The notes beneath the pieces were generated by a model. That model was not told where the DNA came from and made no database searches. It saw nothing but the letters and a program-made list of their open reading frames with translations. Position numbers and translations under genes: made by a program. From JALORV01 sp963702595 (lineage in GTDB: Bacteria > Pseudomonadota > Gammaproteobacteria > Burkholderiales > Burkholderiaceae_F): a stretch of 64,000 nucleotides of DNA. The stretch covers positions 109,213 to 173,212 of the forward strand of contig CAVPDC010000014.1 of the NCBI GenBank assembly GCA_963702595.1, given 5' to 3'. Position 1 is the first letter of the stretch. Each line of letters opens with the position of its first letter. This document shows, piece after piece, positions 25,748 through 34,159 of the stretch.

Positions 25748-26533
25748 TCAGGCGAAGTCGGGACCGATCAGGTCGATCCGGTCGGTGCAGAAGGCGTCCA
25801 CACCCCAGTTCAGCAGTTCCCGCGCGCGGTCCGGCTCATTGACCGTGTAGCAGAAGAGCCAGTATCCCGCCTGCTTGATCGCGCGCGCGCGCTCCTCCGT
25901 TAGCAAGGTGTGATTCGTATTGAGACTCGCGGCGGCGCTGCGCTCGAGAAGCCCGCGCCAGTCCTCAGGGATGGCATCGATCAGCAGCGCCCGGGGCAGG
26001 TCGGGAGCGGCGCGCCGCGCCGCGAGGATGGACTCGAAGGCGAACGACGACAGCAGTGGCACCCGCGCGTCGAGCCGGGCCGGATCATCCCCGCCCGGCG
26101 TCACGGCTTCCGCGTAGGCGCGAGCCACGGCCCGCGCCACCAGCTCGCCCGTCCGCGCCTCGTGGCCTAGCGCGGGCTTGATCTCCACGTTGGGCCAGAT
26201 CGAGCGGGCTCGGCAATAAGCAAGCGCCTCGCTGAGCCTGGGCACCGGTTCCCCGGCAAATGCCGGCGAGTGCCAGCGTCCCACGTCAAGCTGCACCATT
26301 TCGTCGGCCGTGCGAGCGGTCACGTCGCCGGGTGTTCCCGCCGTGCGGTCGAGCGTGTCATCGTGGATCAGCACGGGGACGTCATCACGCGGTGCCATCG
26401 CATCGAACTCGACAGCGCGGAATCCGTGCTCGAACCCGACCCGCAGCGCCGCTAGAGTGTTCTCGGGCGCAAGGATGCCGGCACCGCGATGGGCGAGCAC
26501 ACGGGGCCACGGCCAGGTGCGGAAGTGACTCAT
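25748..26533 (-). CDS. ugpQ: Glycerophosphodiester phosphodiesterase
   Basis: UgpQ-type enzymes hydrolyse glycerophosphodiesters to glycerol-3-phosphate and an alcohol. The catalytic AHRGAGILAPENTLAAL at residues 14-30, the metal-binding EFDAMAPRDDVPVLIHDDTLDRT with DDTLDRT, and WPNVEIKP are present. It is 261 aa with no signal peptide, so cytoplasmic. The start overlaps the stop of the hotdog-protein gene (ATGA), making a two-gene unit. Confidence 0.93.
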   Translation of the reverse strand: MSHFRTWPWPRVLAHRGAGILAPENTLAALRVGFEHGFRAVEFDAMAPRDDVPVLIHDDTLDRTAGTPGDVTARTADEMVQLDVGRWHSPAFAGEPVPRLSEALAYCRARSIWPNVEIKPALGHEARTGELVARAVARAYAEAVTPGGDDPARLDARVPLLSSFAFESILAARRAAPDLPRALLIDAIPEDWRGLLERSAAASLNTNHTLLTEERARAIKQAGYWLFCYTVNEPDRARELLNWGVDAFCTDRIDLIGPDFA

Positions 26534-26994
26534 GCCGCCGTCCTTCTGCGTCGCAAGTAGACGATTTTCTCGACGCGCGCCACGGCCATTCCTTCGGCGT
26601 CGCGGACGTCGACTGTGAATAGATGCAGGTGTTTGTCGCCGGACTCCGTCATTGTGCGTATGTGCTCCAGGTCGCTCTCCGCCAGTTCAAAGCGGGCCCA
26701 CACGCGCCCGCGACCGGGCGCAAGGTATTCGATCGAGGCGGACTTGTCCCAGACGATGTAGTCCGATGACAGGTTGTGCATCAGCATCAACGCGAAGAAC
26801 GGATCCGTCATCGCGTAGAGCGAACCGCCGAAGTGCGTGCCGACGTTGTTGCGGTTGTACCAGCGCGGGACGAGAGCGACCGTGACCGCCCGGAAGTCGG
26901 GTGCGATGAATTCAACCCGGATGCCCGCGCCCCAGTAGGGCGGCCACAGGTTCATGGCCAGCCGGAACAAGCGTGGAGAAAGCCTGCGCGCCAT
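26530..26994 (-). CDS. DUF4442 hotdog-fold protein
   Basis: This 154-aa protein resembles DUF4442/PaaI-type hotdog proteins. It shows NRNNVGTHFGGSLYAMTDPF, the hotdog helix that often carries acyl-CoA thioesterase function, and the strand IVWDKSASIEYLAPGRG. Whether it hydrolyses an acyl-CoA is unknown. Its stop overlaps the ugpQ start. Confidence 0.85.
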   Translation of the reverse strand: MARRLSPRLFRLAMNLWPPYWGAGIRVEFIAPDFRAVTVALVPRWYNRNNVGTHFGGSLYAMTDPFFALMLMHNLSSDYIVWDKSASIEYLAPGRGRVWARFELAESDLEHIRTMTESGDKHLHLFTVDVRDAEGMAVARVEKIVYLRRRRTAA

Positions 26995-27075
26995 GGAGCG
27001 AGTCTAGAGCCAGCGTCCAGCGTGCCGGCCGGACGCATCTCGCCGACGGCGCGTGGCGCTGATAACCTCGCACCG

Positions 27076-28299
27076 ATGTCCACTGCTCTCGGCCACCTGC
27101 GCGTTCTCGACCTGACCCGGGTTCTGGCGGGACCATGGTGCACCCAGCTGCTGGCCGACCTCGGTGCGGACGTCGTCAAAGTCGAACGACCCGGCAGCGG
27201 CGACGACACGCGCGCCTGGGGCCCGCCCTACCTGCGCGACGCGCACGGGCAGGACACCTCGGAAGCCGCCTACTACCTCGCGGCCAATCGCAACAAGCGT
27301 TCGATCACGGTCGACATCACCCGGCCCGAAGGCCAGGACATTGTCCGTCGCCTGGCCGCGCAGTCCGACATCGTGGTCGAGAACTTCAAGGTCGATCAGC
27401 TGGCGAAGTACGGCCTGGACTACACGACGCTGTCGTGCACCGATCCGCGCCTCATCTACTGCTCGATTACCGGCTTCGGGCAGACCGGTCCGCACCGCGA
27501 GAAGGCGGGCTACGACTTCATCATCCAGGGCAGCGGCGGCTTCATGTCGATCACCGGCGAGCGCGACGACCTGCCTGGCGGTGGCCCCCAGAAGGCCGGG
27601 GTTGCTATCAGCGACCTGATGACCGGGATGTACGCGACGGTCGCGATCCTGGCCGCCGTGACGCATCGCGAACAAACCGGCATTGGGCAGTACATCGACC
27701 TGGCGCTCTACGACGTGATGCTGGCGATGCTCGCCAACATGAACACGAACTACCTGACGAGTGGCCGCGCTCCGGGACGCGCCGGCAACGCACACGCCAA
27801 CATCGTGCCCTATCAGGTGTTCGCGGCCTCCGACGGCCACATCATTGTCGCCGTCGGCAACGACGCGCAGTTCGTCAAGTTCTGCGAAGTCGCGCGTCGG
27901 CCCGACCTCGCACGTGACCCGCGCTTCGCACGCAATGCGGATCGCGTGCGCCATCGCGCCACCCTGGTGCCGATGCTCGAGGCGGTCGTGTGCGAGAAGA
28001 CGATCGCCTGGTGGGTCGAGGCGCTCGAAGCGGCCACGGTGCCGTGCGGCCCGATCAACGACATCGCGCATGCGCTGGCCGACCCGCAGGTGGCGGCGCG
28101 CGACCTGCGCATCGACCTGCCGCATCCGCTGGCGGGCCGGGTGCCGCTGGTCGGCAACCCCATCAAACTGTCCGCGACGCCGGCCAGCTACGAACGTGCG
28201 CCACCGTTGCTCGGCGAGCACACCGACGAGATCCTGCGCGAGCGGCTCGCCCTCGGTGATGACGCCATTGCGCGTCTGCGGGCGGAGGGCGTCGTGTGA
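27076..28299 (+). CDS. CaiB/BaiF family CoA transferase
   Basis: This class III CoA transferase is 407 aa. It shows the N-terminal VLDLTRVLAGPWCTQLLADLGADVVKVE, NKRSITVDI, the SITGFGQTGPHREKAGYDF segment near the catalytic Asp, and the C-terminal LLGEHTDEIL. Members move CoA between carboxylates such as formate/oxalate, carnitine or succinate/itaconate; the pair used here is not apparent. ATG at 27076 has GATAAC 9 bases upstream. It overlaps the acylphosphatase gene as GTGA. Confidence 0.92.
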   Translation: MSTALGHLRVLDLTRVLAGPWCTQLLADLGADVVKVERPGSGDDTRAWGPPYLRDAHGQDTSEAAYYLAANRNKRSITVDITRPEGQDIVRRLAAQSDIVVENFKVDQLAKYGLDYTTLSCTDPRLIYCSITGFGQTGPHREKAGYDFIIQGSGGFMSITGERDDLPGGGPQKAGVAISDLMTGMYATVAILAAVTHREQTGIGQYIDLALYDVMLAMLANMNTNYLTSGRAPGRAGNAHANIVPYQVFAASDGHIIVAVGNDAQFVKFCEVARRPDLARDPRFARNADRVRHRATLVPMLEAVVCEKTIAWWVEALEAATVPCGPINDIAHALADPQVAARDLRIDLPHPLAGRVPLVGNPIKLSATPASYERAPPLLGEHTDEILRERLALGDDAIARLRAEGVV

Positions 28300-28589
28300 T
28301 TGCCGCGCTGCATCTGCGGATTCGCGGACGCGTCCATGGCGTCGGCTTTCGCTACGCCATGTGCCGGCAGGCCATGGCGCTCGGGGTCGAGGGCTGGGTG
28401 CGCAACCGGATGGACGGCAGCGTCGAGGCGGTCGTCGTTGGCGCGCCGGAGCAGGTCGAGATGCTCCATCTGTGGGCCCAGCACGGGCCGGCCGGCGCCG
28501 AGGTCTTCGCCATCGAGCAGCGCGCCGCGACCTCCGAAGAAGAGGACGATGCACTCGGCCGCGGATTCGAGCAGCGACCATCGGCCTGA
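28296..28589 (+). CDS. Acylphosphatase
   Basis: A 97-aa small enzyme that hydrolyses acyl phosphates. The catalytic Arg19 lies in GRVHGVGFRYAM and Asn37 in GWVRNRMDGSVEA, both intact. The start is GTG overlapping the CoA transferase stop, so the two are coupled. Acyl phosphates can arise spontaneously beside CoA transfer reactions, but a functional link is inference. Confidence 0.94.
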   Translation: MIAALHLRIRGRVHGVGFRYAMCRQAMALGVEGWVRNRMDGSVEAVVVGAPEQVEMLHLWAQHGPAGAEVFAIEQRAATSEEEDDALGRGFEQRPSA

Positions 28590-28611
28590 CACGGCCTCGG
28601 CTCGCGCCGGT

Positions 28612-29193
28612 TCATCGTGCCGTGTCAAAGACCCGGGCGTCGAATCCTGGGTACGTCAGCGCCGTCAGCACGTGGTCCCGCCAGGCTCCGTTGATGAACA
28701 GATAGGCATGGGCCCGTCCCTCCGCTCGAAACCCGAGCCGCTGCAGCAAGCGCGCGCTGCGCAGGTTTTCCGGGAGGTGATTGGCCTGCACGCGGTGCAG
28801 CTGCAACGACTCGAACACATGCCGCAGCGTGGCCTGCAGCGCCTCGTGCATCAGGCCCTGGCCTTCGAATTCGCCATCGATCGCGTAGCCAAGCATGCAT
28901 GACTGGAACGGACCGCGGACGATCTGCGTGTAGTTGATCCGGCCGACGATCCGGTCCGGAAAGTCCTGCGCGAACATCAGCCAGCGCATGACAGCACCTT
29001 CGCTGTGGTCGGCCGCTGCACGCACTGCCTCGGCCTCCCAGAACGGCACCTCGAGGATGCCACTGGGCCGCGGTGGGTCCCAAGGCCGCAACCGGGCTTC
29101 GTTCCGCCGGAAGAATGCGGCCAGCCCGGCGGCATGCGCAGGCGTCATTGTCCGAAGGGTCAGCCGCGGGGTTGTAAGAGTGACGTTTTCCAT
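28612..29193 (-). CDS. GNAT N-acetyltransferase (RimJ type)
   Basis: The protein (193 aa) is of the RimJ/RimL type, acetylating protein N-termini or small molecules. It shows TPRLTLRTM at the N-terminus, the acetyl-CoA-binding region in EFEGQGLMHEALQATLRHVF and the LPENLRSARLLQRLGFRAEG motif. ATG at 29193 is preferred over an upstream start at 29253, which would overlap the putative Fur box. It is divergent from tctC. Confidence 0.9.
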   Translation of the reverse strand: MENVTLTTPRLTLRTMTPAHAAGLAAFFRRNEARLRPWDPPRPSGILEVPFWEAEAVRAAADHSEGAVMRWLMFAQDFPDRIVGRINYTQIVRGPFQSCMLGYAIDGEFEGQGLMHEALQATLRHVFESLQLHRVQANHLPENLRSARLLQRLGFRAEGRAHAYLFINGAWRDHVLTALTYPGFDARVFDTAR

Positions 29194-29253
29194 GATCCTG
29201 TCGCGGACGGCAGCCGGCGACACGGCCCGGCCGATTTCCGTTCTAATTCGCAT

Positions 29254-29268
29254 TCATAACAATTATCA
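29254..29268 (+). promoter_or_regulatory. Fur-box-like 7-1-7 inverted repeat upstream of tctC
   Basis: On the minus strand the sequence reads TGATAAT-T-GTTATGA, matching 12 of 14 positions of the 7-1-7 Fur consensus TGATAAT-N-ATTATCA. It sits 17 bases before the tctC start in a conspicuously AT-rich patch of an otherwise GC-rich window. This would place the tct operon, and perhaps the divergent GNAT, under iron control. Recognised by eye only. Confidence 0.45.
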
Positions 29269-29285
29269 GAGCAAGGAGACGGCCA

Positions 29286-30275
29286 GTGAATCGACGACGC
29301 CTGTTGCGTGCGGCAGCCATGCTCGTTTCCCTGGCGGCCGCGGCGGCGCCGTCGGCCCAGAACGCGCTCTTTCCGACACGTCCGATCAAGCTGGTCGTGC
29401 CCTACCCGCCCGGCGGCCCGCTGGACACGGCAGCGCGCGCGCTCGCGGAGCAGGTCAAGCAGAGCCTTGGCACGGTAGTCGTGGAGAACCGGCCCGGCGC
29501 GGGCGGCAACATCGGGGTTGACCAGGTCGCCAAGTCGGCGCCGGACGGCTACACGCTGGTCATCGGAGCCGTGGCGACGCATGCGGTCAATCCCTGGTTG
29601 TTCAGGAAGCTGCCGTATGACCCGGTGAAGGATTTCGTGCCGATCACGCTGATCGCGCATGTACCCAACGTGCTGGTGATGACGCCAGAGCGCGCCGCGC
29701 AGCTGAAGGTCACTTCGGCCCGCGATCTCATCGACTATCTGCGCCGGCATCCTGGCCAGCTGAACTACGCCTCGGGGGGCAACGGCAGCGCCGGCCACAT
29801 GGCCGGCGAGCTGCTGAAGTCGCAAGGCAAGGTGTCAGCGGTGCACATCCCCTATGCGGGCGCGGGGCCGGCCCAGCTCGGGCTGCTGGCGGGCCAGACG
29901 GACTTCATGTTCGACAACCTCGCATCGGCGACGGCGCAGATCAAGGCCGGCAAGCTCAGGGCCTTTGCCGTCACGACGCCACTGCGCGCGCCGTCGCTGC
30001 CGGACGTTCCGACGATGGCGGAAAGCGGCGTGCCGGGCTTCGATGTTTCGACCTGGTTCGGAATATTTGCGCCCGCCGGAACGCCGGCTCCGGTCGTTAC
30101 GCGGCTCAACGAAGCGTTTACAGCCGCGCTGCGAACTCCCGACATGCGCGAACGACTCGGACGCATGGGCGCGGAACCGGCACCGATGTCGTCGGAGCAG
30201 TTCGCGCAACTGGTCAAGTCCGAGCTTGCGAAGTACGAAAAGGTCGTCAAGTTCTCTGGCGCCCGGGTCGACTGA
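29286..30275 (+). CDS. Tripartite tricarboxylate transporter substrate-binding protein (TctC/Bug)
   Basis: This periplasmic binding protein catches a carboxylate-like substrate for the TctAB membrane pair. A signal peptide with an arginine-rich start (MNRRRLL) ends near residue 28. The mature protein shows PIKLVVPYPPGGPLDTAAR, VENRPGAGGNIGVDQVAKSAPDGYTL and AVNPWLF, typical of Bug proteins expanded in Burkholderiales. The GTG start has a strong AGGAG site. It begins a tctC-tctB-tctA order. Substrate cannot be told from sequence. Confidence 0.95.
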   Translation: MNRRRLLRAAAMLVSLAAAAAPSAQNALFPTRPIKLVVPYPPGGPLDTAARALAEQVKQSLGTVVVENRPGAGGNIGVDQVAKSAPDGYTLVIGAVATHAVNPWLFRKLPYDPVKDFVPITLIAHVPNVLVMTPERAAQLKVTSARDLIDYLRRHPGQLNYASGGNGSAGHMAGELLKSQGKVSAVHIPYAGAGPAQLGLLAGQTDFMFDNLASATAQIKAGKLRAFAVTTPLRAPSLPDVPTMAESGVPGFDVSTWFGIFAPAGTPAPVVTRLNEAFTAALRTPDMRERLGRMGAEPAPMSSEQFAQLVKSELAKYEKVVKFSGARVD

Positions 30276-30291
30276 AACCTCAGGGAAGAAC

Positions 30292-30753
30292 ATGAAGATC
30301 AACGATGCCAAGGACTTCTGGTCCGGCGTGATGTTCGCCGCGTTCGGCCTGTTCTTCGTGGTCTTCTCACAGCGATACGACCTCGGTACGGCTGCGCGGA
30401 TGGGACCCGCGTTCTTTCCGACGATGCTCGGCGGTCTGCTGCTCCTGCTCGGCATCGTCACGGCGCTCAAGGCACTGGCGACGAAATCCACGGCCGGCCA
30501 GGTTGACCGCTTCCACTTCAAGCCTTTGCTGCTGGTACTCGGCGCGGTCGTCGCGTTCGGCCTGCTGCTGCGCCCGGGCGGCCTGCTGGTCGCGCTCGCG
30601 GCCCTGGTGTTCATCTCCAGCCTCGGCAGCGACGAATTCAAGCTGCGGGACGTGTTGTTGCTGACGATCGGGCTGGCGGTGCTGGTGCTCATCGTCTTCA
30701 TCTACGCGCTCGAGATGACGGTGCCGGTCCTGCCGGCATTCCTTCGTACCTGA
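30292..30753 (+). CDS. Tripartite tricarboxylate transporter small membrane subunit TctB
   Basis: This is the small membrane subunit, 153 aa with four hydrophobic helices. It shows DFWSGVMFAAFGLFFVVF in helix 1 and RMGPAFFPTMLGGLLLLLG, the hallmark GPGFFP-like motif of TctB. The ATG at 30292 has GGGAAG upstream. It lies 16 bases after tctC and 10 before tctA. Confidence 0.94.
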   Translation: MKINDAKDFWSGVMFAAFGLFFVVFSQRYDLGTAARMGPAFFPTMLGGLLLLLGIVTALKALATKSTAGQVDRFHFKPLLLVLGAVVAFGLLLRPGGLLVALAALVFISSLGSDEFKLRDVLLLTIGLAVLVLIVFIYALEMTVPVLPAFLRT

Positions 30754-30763
30754 GGCCAGCGCG

Positions 30764-32272
30764 ATGGACCTGATCAACAACCTCGCGCTCGGTTTCTCGA
30801 CGGCACTGTCGTTCGCCAACCTGGCCTATGCGTTCGCCGGCGTGCTGATCGGCACCCTGATCGGAGTGCTGCCCGGCATCGGCCCGATCGCAACGCTGGC
30901 GATGCTGCTGCCGACAACGTACGCGCTCGAACCGACCTCGGCCCTGATCATGCTCGCGGGCATCTACTACGGCGCGCAGTACGGCGGGTCGACCACGGCG
31001 ATTCTCGTCAACCTGCCGGGCGAATCCTCGTCGGTCGTCACCTGCATCGACGGCTACCAGATGGCGCGCCGCGGACGCGCCGGTTCGGCGCTCGCGATCG
31101 CCGCACTCGGATCGTTCTTCGCCGGCACGGTCGGCACGCTCGTCCTCGCGGCGCTCGCCCTTCCGATGGTCGAACTGGCATTCAAGTTCGGCCCGGCCGA
31201 GTACTTCTCCCTGATGGTGCTGGGACTGATCGGCGCCGTGGTGCTCGCCTCCGGCTCACTGATCAAGGCCATTGCGATGATCGTGCTCGGCCTGCTGCTT
31301 GGGCTGGTGGGCACCGACGTCAATTCCGGCGTGGCGCGCTTCAACTTCGACGTGCCGGAACTTGCCGACGGCATCGGCTTCGTGACCGTCGCCATGGGCG
31401 TGTTCGGATTCGCGGAGATCATTGCCAACCTCGAGCACAAGGGCGAGCGCCAGGTCTTCACCGACAAGGTCGGCAGGCTGTTGCCGAGCCGGGAAGAGTT
31501 CAAGTACGCCGTGCCCGCCGTGCTGCGCGGCACGGCGCTTGGTTCCGTTCTCGGCGTTTTGCCCGGCGGCGGTGCGCTGCTCGCGGCGTTCGCCGCCTAC
31601 ACCGTCGAAAAGAAGATCACGCGCAATCCGGATCCGCCGTTCGGCCAGGGCAACATCCGCGGCGTCGCGGCGCCGGAGTCGGCGAACAATGCCGGCGCAC
31701 AGACCTCGTTCATTCCGATGCTGACGCTCGGCATTCCGCCGAATGCCGTGATGGCCCTGATGGTCGGCGCGATGACGATCCACAACATCCAGCCCGGCCC
31801 GCAGGTGATGACCAGCAATCCGTCGCTCTTCTGGGGGCTGATCGCGTCGATGTGGATCGGCAACCTGATGCTGGTGATACTCAACCTGCCGCTGATCGGC
31901 ATCTGGGTGCAGCTGCTGAAGGTGCCCTATCGGTTCCTGTATCCGGCGATCCTGGTGTTCTGCTGCATCGGTGTTTATTCAATTAACAACAACACGTTCG
32001 ACGTGTCCATGACGGCGGCCTTCGGTGTGCTCGGCTACCTCTTCTTCAAGCTGCGCTGCGAACCGGCACCGCTGATCCTGGGATTCATCCTCGGCCCGAT
32101 GATGGAAGAGAACCTGCGCCGCGCCATGCTGCTGTCGCGTGGCGACCCGACGGTGTTCTTCACCCGGCCGCTGTCGCTGACGCTGCTGCTGATGGCGGCC
32201 GCATTGGTCGTCATCGTCCTGCTACCCCAGATCAACAAGACCCGCGAGCAGGCCTTTCACGAGGTGGATTGA
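30764..32272 (+). CDS. Tripartite tricarboxylate transporter large membrane subunit TctA
   Basis: The large subunit (502 aa, about 12 helices) forms the transport pathway. The family signatures GVLPGIGPIATLAMLLP and YYGAQYGGSTTAILVNLPGE are present, with the second half repeating related segments (GVLPGGGALLAAFAAYTVEKK, and GGVAAPESANN-like RGVAAPESANNAG). It completes the tctCBA operon and is followed after 99 bases by a gamma-glutamyltransferase gene on the same strand. Confidence 0.95.
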   Translation: MDLINNLALGFSTALSFANLAYAFAGVLIGTLIGVLPGIGPIATLAMLLPTTYALEPTSALIMLAGIYYGAQYGGSTTAILVNLPGESSSVVTCIDGYQMARRGRAGSALAIAALGSFFAGTVGTLVLAALALPMVELAFKFGPAEYFSLMVLGLIGAVVLASGSLIKAIAMIVLGLLLGLVGTDVNSGVARFNFDVPELADGIGFVTVAMGVFGFAEIIANLEHKGERQVFTDKVGRLLPSREEFKYAVPAVLRGTALGSVLGVLPGGGALLAAFAAYTVEKKITRNPDPPFGQGNIRGVAAPESANNAGAQTSFIPMLTLGIPPNAVMALMVGAMTIHNIQPGPQVMTSNPSLFWGLIASMWIGNLMLVILNLPLIGIWVQLLKVPYRFLYPAILVFCCIGVYSINNNTFDVSMTAAFGVLGYLFFKLRCEPAPLILGFILGPMMEENLRRAMLLSRGDPTVFFTRPLSLTLLLMAAALVVIVLLPQINKTREQAFHEVD

Positions 32273-32371
32273 GGCGGATCAGCCGGCTGGCGAAGCACGG
32301 CGACAACGATTGTCGTAAAGGGATCCGCTCGGCAGGAACGCTTCTCCGGGACCCTCCAGGGCTTAACCGAT

Positions 32372-34009
32372 ATGCACTTCAACTGGTCCAACCCCTACCC
32401 CACCGTCCGCACGCCCGTCTTCGCGCGCAACATCGTGGCAACTAGCCAGCCGCTCGCGGCCCAGGCGGGATTGCGCGTCATGCAGGCCGGCGGCAATGCG
32501 GTCGATGCAGCGATCGCCGCCGCGGCGGTCATCACGATGACCGAGCCCTGCAGCAACGGACTGGGTGCGGACAACTTCGCCATCGTGTGGGATCCGGCCA
32601 CGCGCCAGCTGCTCGGACTGAACGCGAGCGGCACCGCACCGGCGGCGTGGACACTTGAATACTTCCGCCGCAAGTACGGTGAGGATCTCGCGAAGAATCG
32701 GCCTGTGCGTGGCTGGGATACCGTCACCGTGCCGGGCGCCGTCGCCGGCTGGGGACTCCTGCATGGCCGCCTGGGCCGCTTGCCTTTTGCCGACGTGCTG
32801 GCGCCCGCCATCGAGTACGCCGAACGCGGTTTCGCGGTTTCGGCCATCGTGCAGGAGAAATGGCAGCGGGCCGTGCCGCTGCTGAAGGACGGTCCCGGCT
32901 TCGCGGCCCACTTCATGCCCCGGGGTCGGGCCCCGGTCGTAGGTGAGCACTTCACGCTGGCCGGCGCCGCGCGCACCTTCAAGCTGCTCGCCCGGCATGG
33001 CGCAGCGGCGTTCTATCAGGGCGAGATCGCCGATGCGATCGAGCGCCACGCACAGGCCACGGGCGGGGCATTGACCGCCTCCGACTGCGCCGCCTATTGG
33101 GCGTTTGTGCAGCAGCACGGCTGGGTCAGCACGATCAGCACCCACTTCAGTGGCCACGAACTGCACGAGATACCACCGAACGGACAGGGCATCGCGGCGC
33201 TATCGTGCCTGGGACTCCTACGCCACACCGCGCTAGCCGACTGCGCCCTCGACAGCGCCGACTGGCAACACACGGTGATCGAGGCGATGAAGCTGGCCTT
33301 CGCCGACACCTACGCCTACGTCGCCGATCCGCGCAGCATGACGGTCACGCCTGCGTTGCTGCTCGACGACGGCTACCTTGCGCAGCGGGCGAGCCTCATC
33401 GACCCGCATCGTGCCCAGGACGTCAAGGCCGGCACGCCGCCTCGCGGGGGCACGATCTATCTGACCGCGGCGGACGCCAGCGGGCTGATGGTCTCGCTGA
33501 TCCAGTCGAACTACATGGGATTCGGCTCCGGTGTCGTCGTGCCCGGCTATGGCATCTCGCTGCAGAACCGTGGCCATGGCTTTTCGCTCGATGCCGCCAG
33601 TGCGAACGTAGTCGCGCCGGGCAAACGCCCTTTCCATACGATCATTCCCGCGTTCCTGACGAAAGACGGCGAGCCTCAGATGAGCTTCGGTGTCATGGGC
33701 GGCAACATGCAGCCGCAGGGCCACGTGCAGACGCTGCTGCGCATGTTGCTCACGCACCAGCAGCCGCAGGCCGCCTGCGATGCGCCGCGCTGGAAGGTGA
33801 TGGCCGGGCTCGACCTCGAAGTGGAAGGCTCGATGCCAGAGCCGATCGTCACCGAGCTGAGGGGACGCGGCCATCGCGTGATGAGCGCCAATGACAGCTA
33901 CATGGATTTCGGCTCCGGCCAGTTCATCTGGCGACTGGGCGAGCCGTCGATCGAAGGCTACGTCGCCGCGAGCGACTCGCGGCGCGATGGCCTGGCAGCG
34001 GGATACTGA
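32372..34009 (+). CDS. Gamma-glutamyltransferase family protein (YwrD-like, cytoplasmic)
   Basis: The family hydrolyses or transfers gamma-glutamyl groups after autocleavage before a Thr. Here the candidate nucleophile is T361 in PPRGGTIYLTAADASG. The large-subunit GGNAVDAAIAAAAVITMTEPCSNGLG motif and the small-subunit SLIQSNYMGFGSG and GFSLDA segments are present. There is no signal peptide, unlike periplasmic Ggt, so it acts in the cytoplasm. It follows tctA on the same strand, which hints that the transporter supplies a gamma-glutamyl or glutamate-like compound; this is inference. Confidence 0.92.
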   Translation: MHFNWSNPYPTVRTPVFARNIVATSQPLAAQAGLRVMQAGGNAVDAAIAAAAVITMTEPCSNGLGADNFAIVWDPATRQLLGLNASGTAPAAWTLEYFRRKYGEDLAKNRPVRGWDTVTVPGAVAGWGLLHGRLGRLPFADVLAPAIEYAERGFAVSAIVQEKWQRAVPLLKDGPGFAAHFMPRGRAPVVGEHFTLAGAARTFKLLARHGAAAFYQGEIADAIERHAQATGGALTASDCAAYWAFVQQHGWVSTISTHFSGHELHEIPPNGQGIAALSCLGLLRHTALADCALDSADWQHTVIEAMKLAFADTYAYVADPRSMTVTPALLLDDGYLAQRASLIDPHRAQDVKAGTPPRGGTIYLTAADASGLMVSLIQSNYMGFGSGVVVPGYGISLQNRGHGFSLDAASANVVAPGKRPFHTIIPAFLTKDGEPQMSFGVMGGNMQPQGHVQTLLRMLLTHQQPQAACDAPRWKVMAGLDLEVEGSMPEPIVTELRGRGHRVMSANDSYMDFGSGQFIWRLGEPSIEGYVAASDSRRDGLAAGY

Positions 34010-34159
34010 ACCGGGTTCCGCCGCAGAGGACGCGAGCGGTTCTTCGAGCGAAATCGTGGTCACTTGCGCGGGCAGTGGCCGTCGCCCCGATTTTGAGAGA
34101 ATGCTGACTTCATCGACCGGGATGCCACGAGCCAACCGGCGGGAGACCCAGGAAACCTC

